A DNA stretch of 64,000 nt. It comes from CAIKMD01 sp963729935. Its GTDB lineage: Bacteria > Pseudomonadota > Alphaproteobacteria > ATCC43930 > CGMCC-115725. The notes beneath the pieces are model-generated. The model did not search any database. It was not told the origin of the DNA and saw only the letters and a program-made list of their open reading frames with translations. The stretch is taken from contig CAVSPW010000004.1 of NCBI GenBank assembly GCA_963729935.1, forward strand, positions 248,001 to 312,000, read 5' to 3'. The position numbers and the translations under genes are program-made. Positions 62,968-64,000 of the stretch are shown one piece after another; positions within the stretch are counted from its first letter, which is position 1; each line of letters opens with the position of its first letter.

Positions 62968-64000
62968 ATGAACATGGCCTATTGGCTGGTCGTTGGCGCG
63001 GGCGTGCTTGCAATTCTTTATGGGCTGGTGACGAGCCGGCAGGTGCTGGCCTCGAGCCCCGGAACCGAGCGTATGCAAGAAATCGCGGCCGCGATCCAGG
63101 AAGGCGCGCGCGCCTATCTCAACCGGCAATATCGCACCATCGCCATCGCCGGCGCGGTCATCTTCATCATCTTGTTCGCGACCTTGGGCTGGCGCTCCGG
63201 TTTGGGCTTTTTGATCGGGGCGGTGCTGTCGGGTTCGGCCGGCTACATCGGCATGAACGTTTCGGTGCGCGCCAATGTGCGCACCGCGCAAGCCGCGCGC
63301 GACGGGCTCGCGGCAGGCCTGAACCTCTCCTTCAAGGCGGGGGCGGTCACCGGCATGCTGGTCGTGGGCCTGGGGCTCCTCGGCGTGTCGCTCTATTACA
63401 TCTTCCTGCGCTCGACCCTTCCGGCAGACAACCCGCGGCCGATTCTCGAGGCGCTGGTGGCGCTTTCCTTCGGCGCGTCGCTGATCTCGATCTTCGCGCG
63501 CCTGGGCGGCGGCATCTTCACCAAAGGCGCCGATGTCGGCGCCGATCTCGTCGGCAAGGTCGAAGCCGGGATTCCCGAGGACGATCCGCGCAATCCCGCC
63601 GTGATCGCCGACAATGTCGGCGACAATGTCGGCGATTGCGCCGGCATGGCCGCGGATCTGTTCGAGACCTATGCGGTCACCGTGGTGGCGACCATGCTGC
63701 TCGCCGCGATCTATTTTGCCGGCGCGGCGCGCGACACGATGCTGCTGTTCCCGCTCCTCGTCGGCGCCGTGTGCATCGTCGCCTCGGTGATCGGCACCTA
63801 TTTCGTGCGCCTGGGTTCGAGCGGCAACATCATGGCGGCCCTCTACAAGGGCCTCATCACCGCGGGCGCGCTGTCGGCGCTCGCGATCGCGGGCGTCGTT
63901 TCGCAGACGATCGGCTTCGGCGCTCAACTCCAGATGAGCACGGGCGCGATGATCAGCGGCAGCGCGATCTATTGCTGTTCGATCACCGGCTTGGTCGTCA
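62968..64000 (+). CDS. hppA: HppA, membrane-bound proton-translocating pyrophosphatase (partial)
   Basis: The gene starts at ATG 62968 (AAGGA 8 bases upstream) and runs off the right edge; 344 codons are visible of about 700. The pyrophosphate-binding motif region is complete: FTKGADVGADLVGKVEAGIPEDDPRNPAVIADNVGDNVGDCAGMAADLFETY. Several membrane helices (LVVGAGVLAILYGLV, AIAGAVIFIILFATLGW, GMLVVGLGLLGVSLYYIFL) are visible. It hydrolyses PPi and pumps protons. The residue that separates K+-dependent from K+-independent enzymes lies beyond the window. It is divergent from the flavin monooxygenase gene. Confidence 0.95.
   Translation, partial: MNMAYWLVVGAGVLAILYGLVTSRQVLASSPGTERMQEIAAAIQEGARAYLNRQYRTIAIAGAVIFIILFATLGWRSGLGFLIGAVLSGSAGYIGMNVSVRANVRTAQAARDGLAAGLNLSFKAGAVTGMLVVGLGLLGVSLYYIFLRSTLPADNPRPILEALVALSFGASLISIFARLGGGIFTKGADVGADLVGKVEAGIPEDDPRNPAVIADNVGDNVGDCAGMAADLFETYAVTVVATMLLAAIYFAGAARDTMLLFPLLVGAVCIVASVIGTYFVRLGSSGNIMAALYKGLITAGALSALAIAGVVSQTIGFGAQLQMSTGAMISGSAIYCCSITGLVV

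Overview
The window is a 64 kb stretch of a GC-rich (roughly 65%) chromosome. Gene content and order point to an alphaproteobacterium. The indicators are the Rrf2-type regulator followed by sufBCDSU-T, the order glyA-nrdR-ribD-ribE-ribBA-ribH-nusB-thiL followed by hppA, a RibBA protein with a degenerate RibA half, an LdtR-like MarR regulator, and an intracellular PHB depolymerase. I cannot fix the order; Rhodospirillales-like or Rhizobiales-like lineages both fit. Coding density is very high, many start codons overlap the preceding stop (ATGA or TGATG), and I see no rRNA, tRNA, CRISPR array, integrase or complete insertion sequence.

Layout. 1-3.4 kb: catabolic genes (partial alpha/beta hydrolase, Rieske oxygenase, a second hydrolase, LLM flavin monooxygenase). 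3.4-5.3 kb: ModE-like regulator, modA, a decayed small gene and ModE-like boxes. 5.3-7.7 kb: two small genes and an OmpR-type two-component pair. 7.9-10.6 kb: acyl-CoA dehydrogenase, haloacid dehalogenase, glutathione S-transferase. 10.9-17.1 kb: Fe-S cluster (SUF) operon with its regulator. 17.2-20.9 kb: two c-type cytochromes, an ABC-2 exporter and a small conserved protein. 21-26.4 kb: PHB depolymerase, BKACE enzyme, CoA-transferase A/B, thioesterase and thiolase, an acyl-CoA/beta-keto acid module. 26.4-32.4 kb: gamma-glutamyltransferase, a sigma-54-driven P-II gene and an 1158-residue fused oxidoreductase. 32.4-38.9 kb: Bpt, GST, motAB, hemB, an RlmM-like methyltransferase and a hydrolase. 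38.9-48.6 kb: CoA-transferase, GH3 beta-glucosidase, TauD-type dioxygenase, penicillin-acylase-like enzyme, LdtR, glutaryl-CoA dehydrogenase, a DUF6898-like small protein and a frameshifted msrQ. 48.7-54 kb: livHMGF, a helical unknown and livK. 54.1-64 kb: rpiB, glyA, nrdR, the riboflavin genes, nusB, thiL, a FliL-like protein, a flavin monooxygenase and the start of hppA.

Functionally the window combines housekeeping (Fe-S assembly, riboflavin, thiamine, haem, one-carbon, N-end rule) with heterotrophic metabolism of aromatic, branched-chain or acyl-CoA substrates, PHB turnover and nitrogen sensing. No phage, plasmid or defence island is visible. The most notable signals are local: a cytochrome c' with a CxxxCH haem site, a two-helix hairpin in the ribBA leader that is not a recognisable FMN riboswitch, a hydrolase with glycine at the nucleophile position, an msrQ broken by one base, a perfect sigma-54 promoter on the P-II gene, ModE boxes over a decayed gene, an AT-rich patch with a 21-bp palindrome at the sufB/sufC junction, and a 95-bp REP/MITE-like palindrome.
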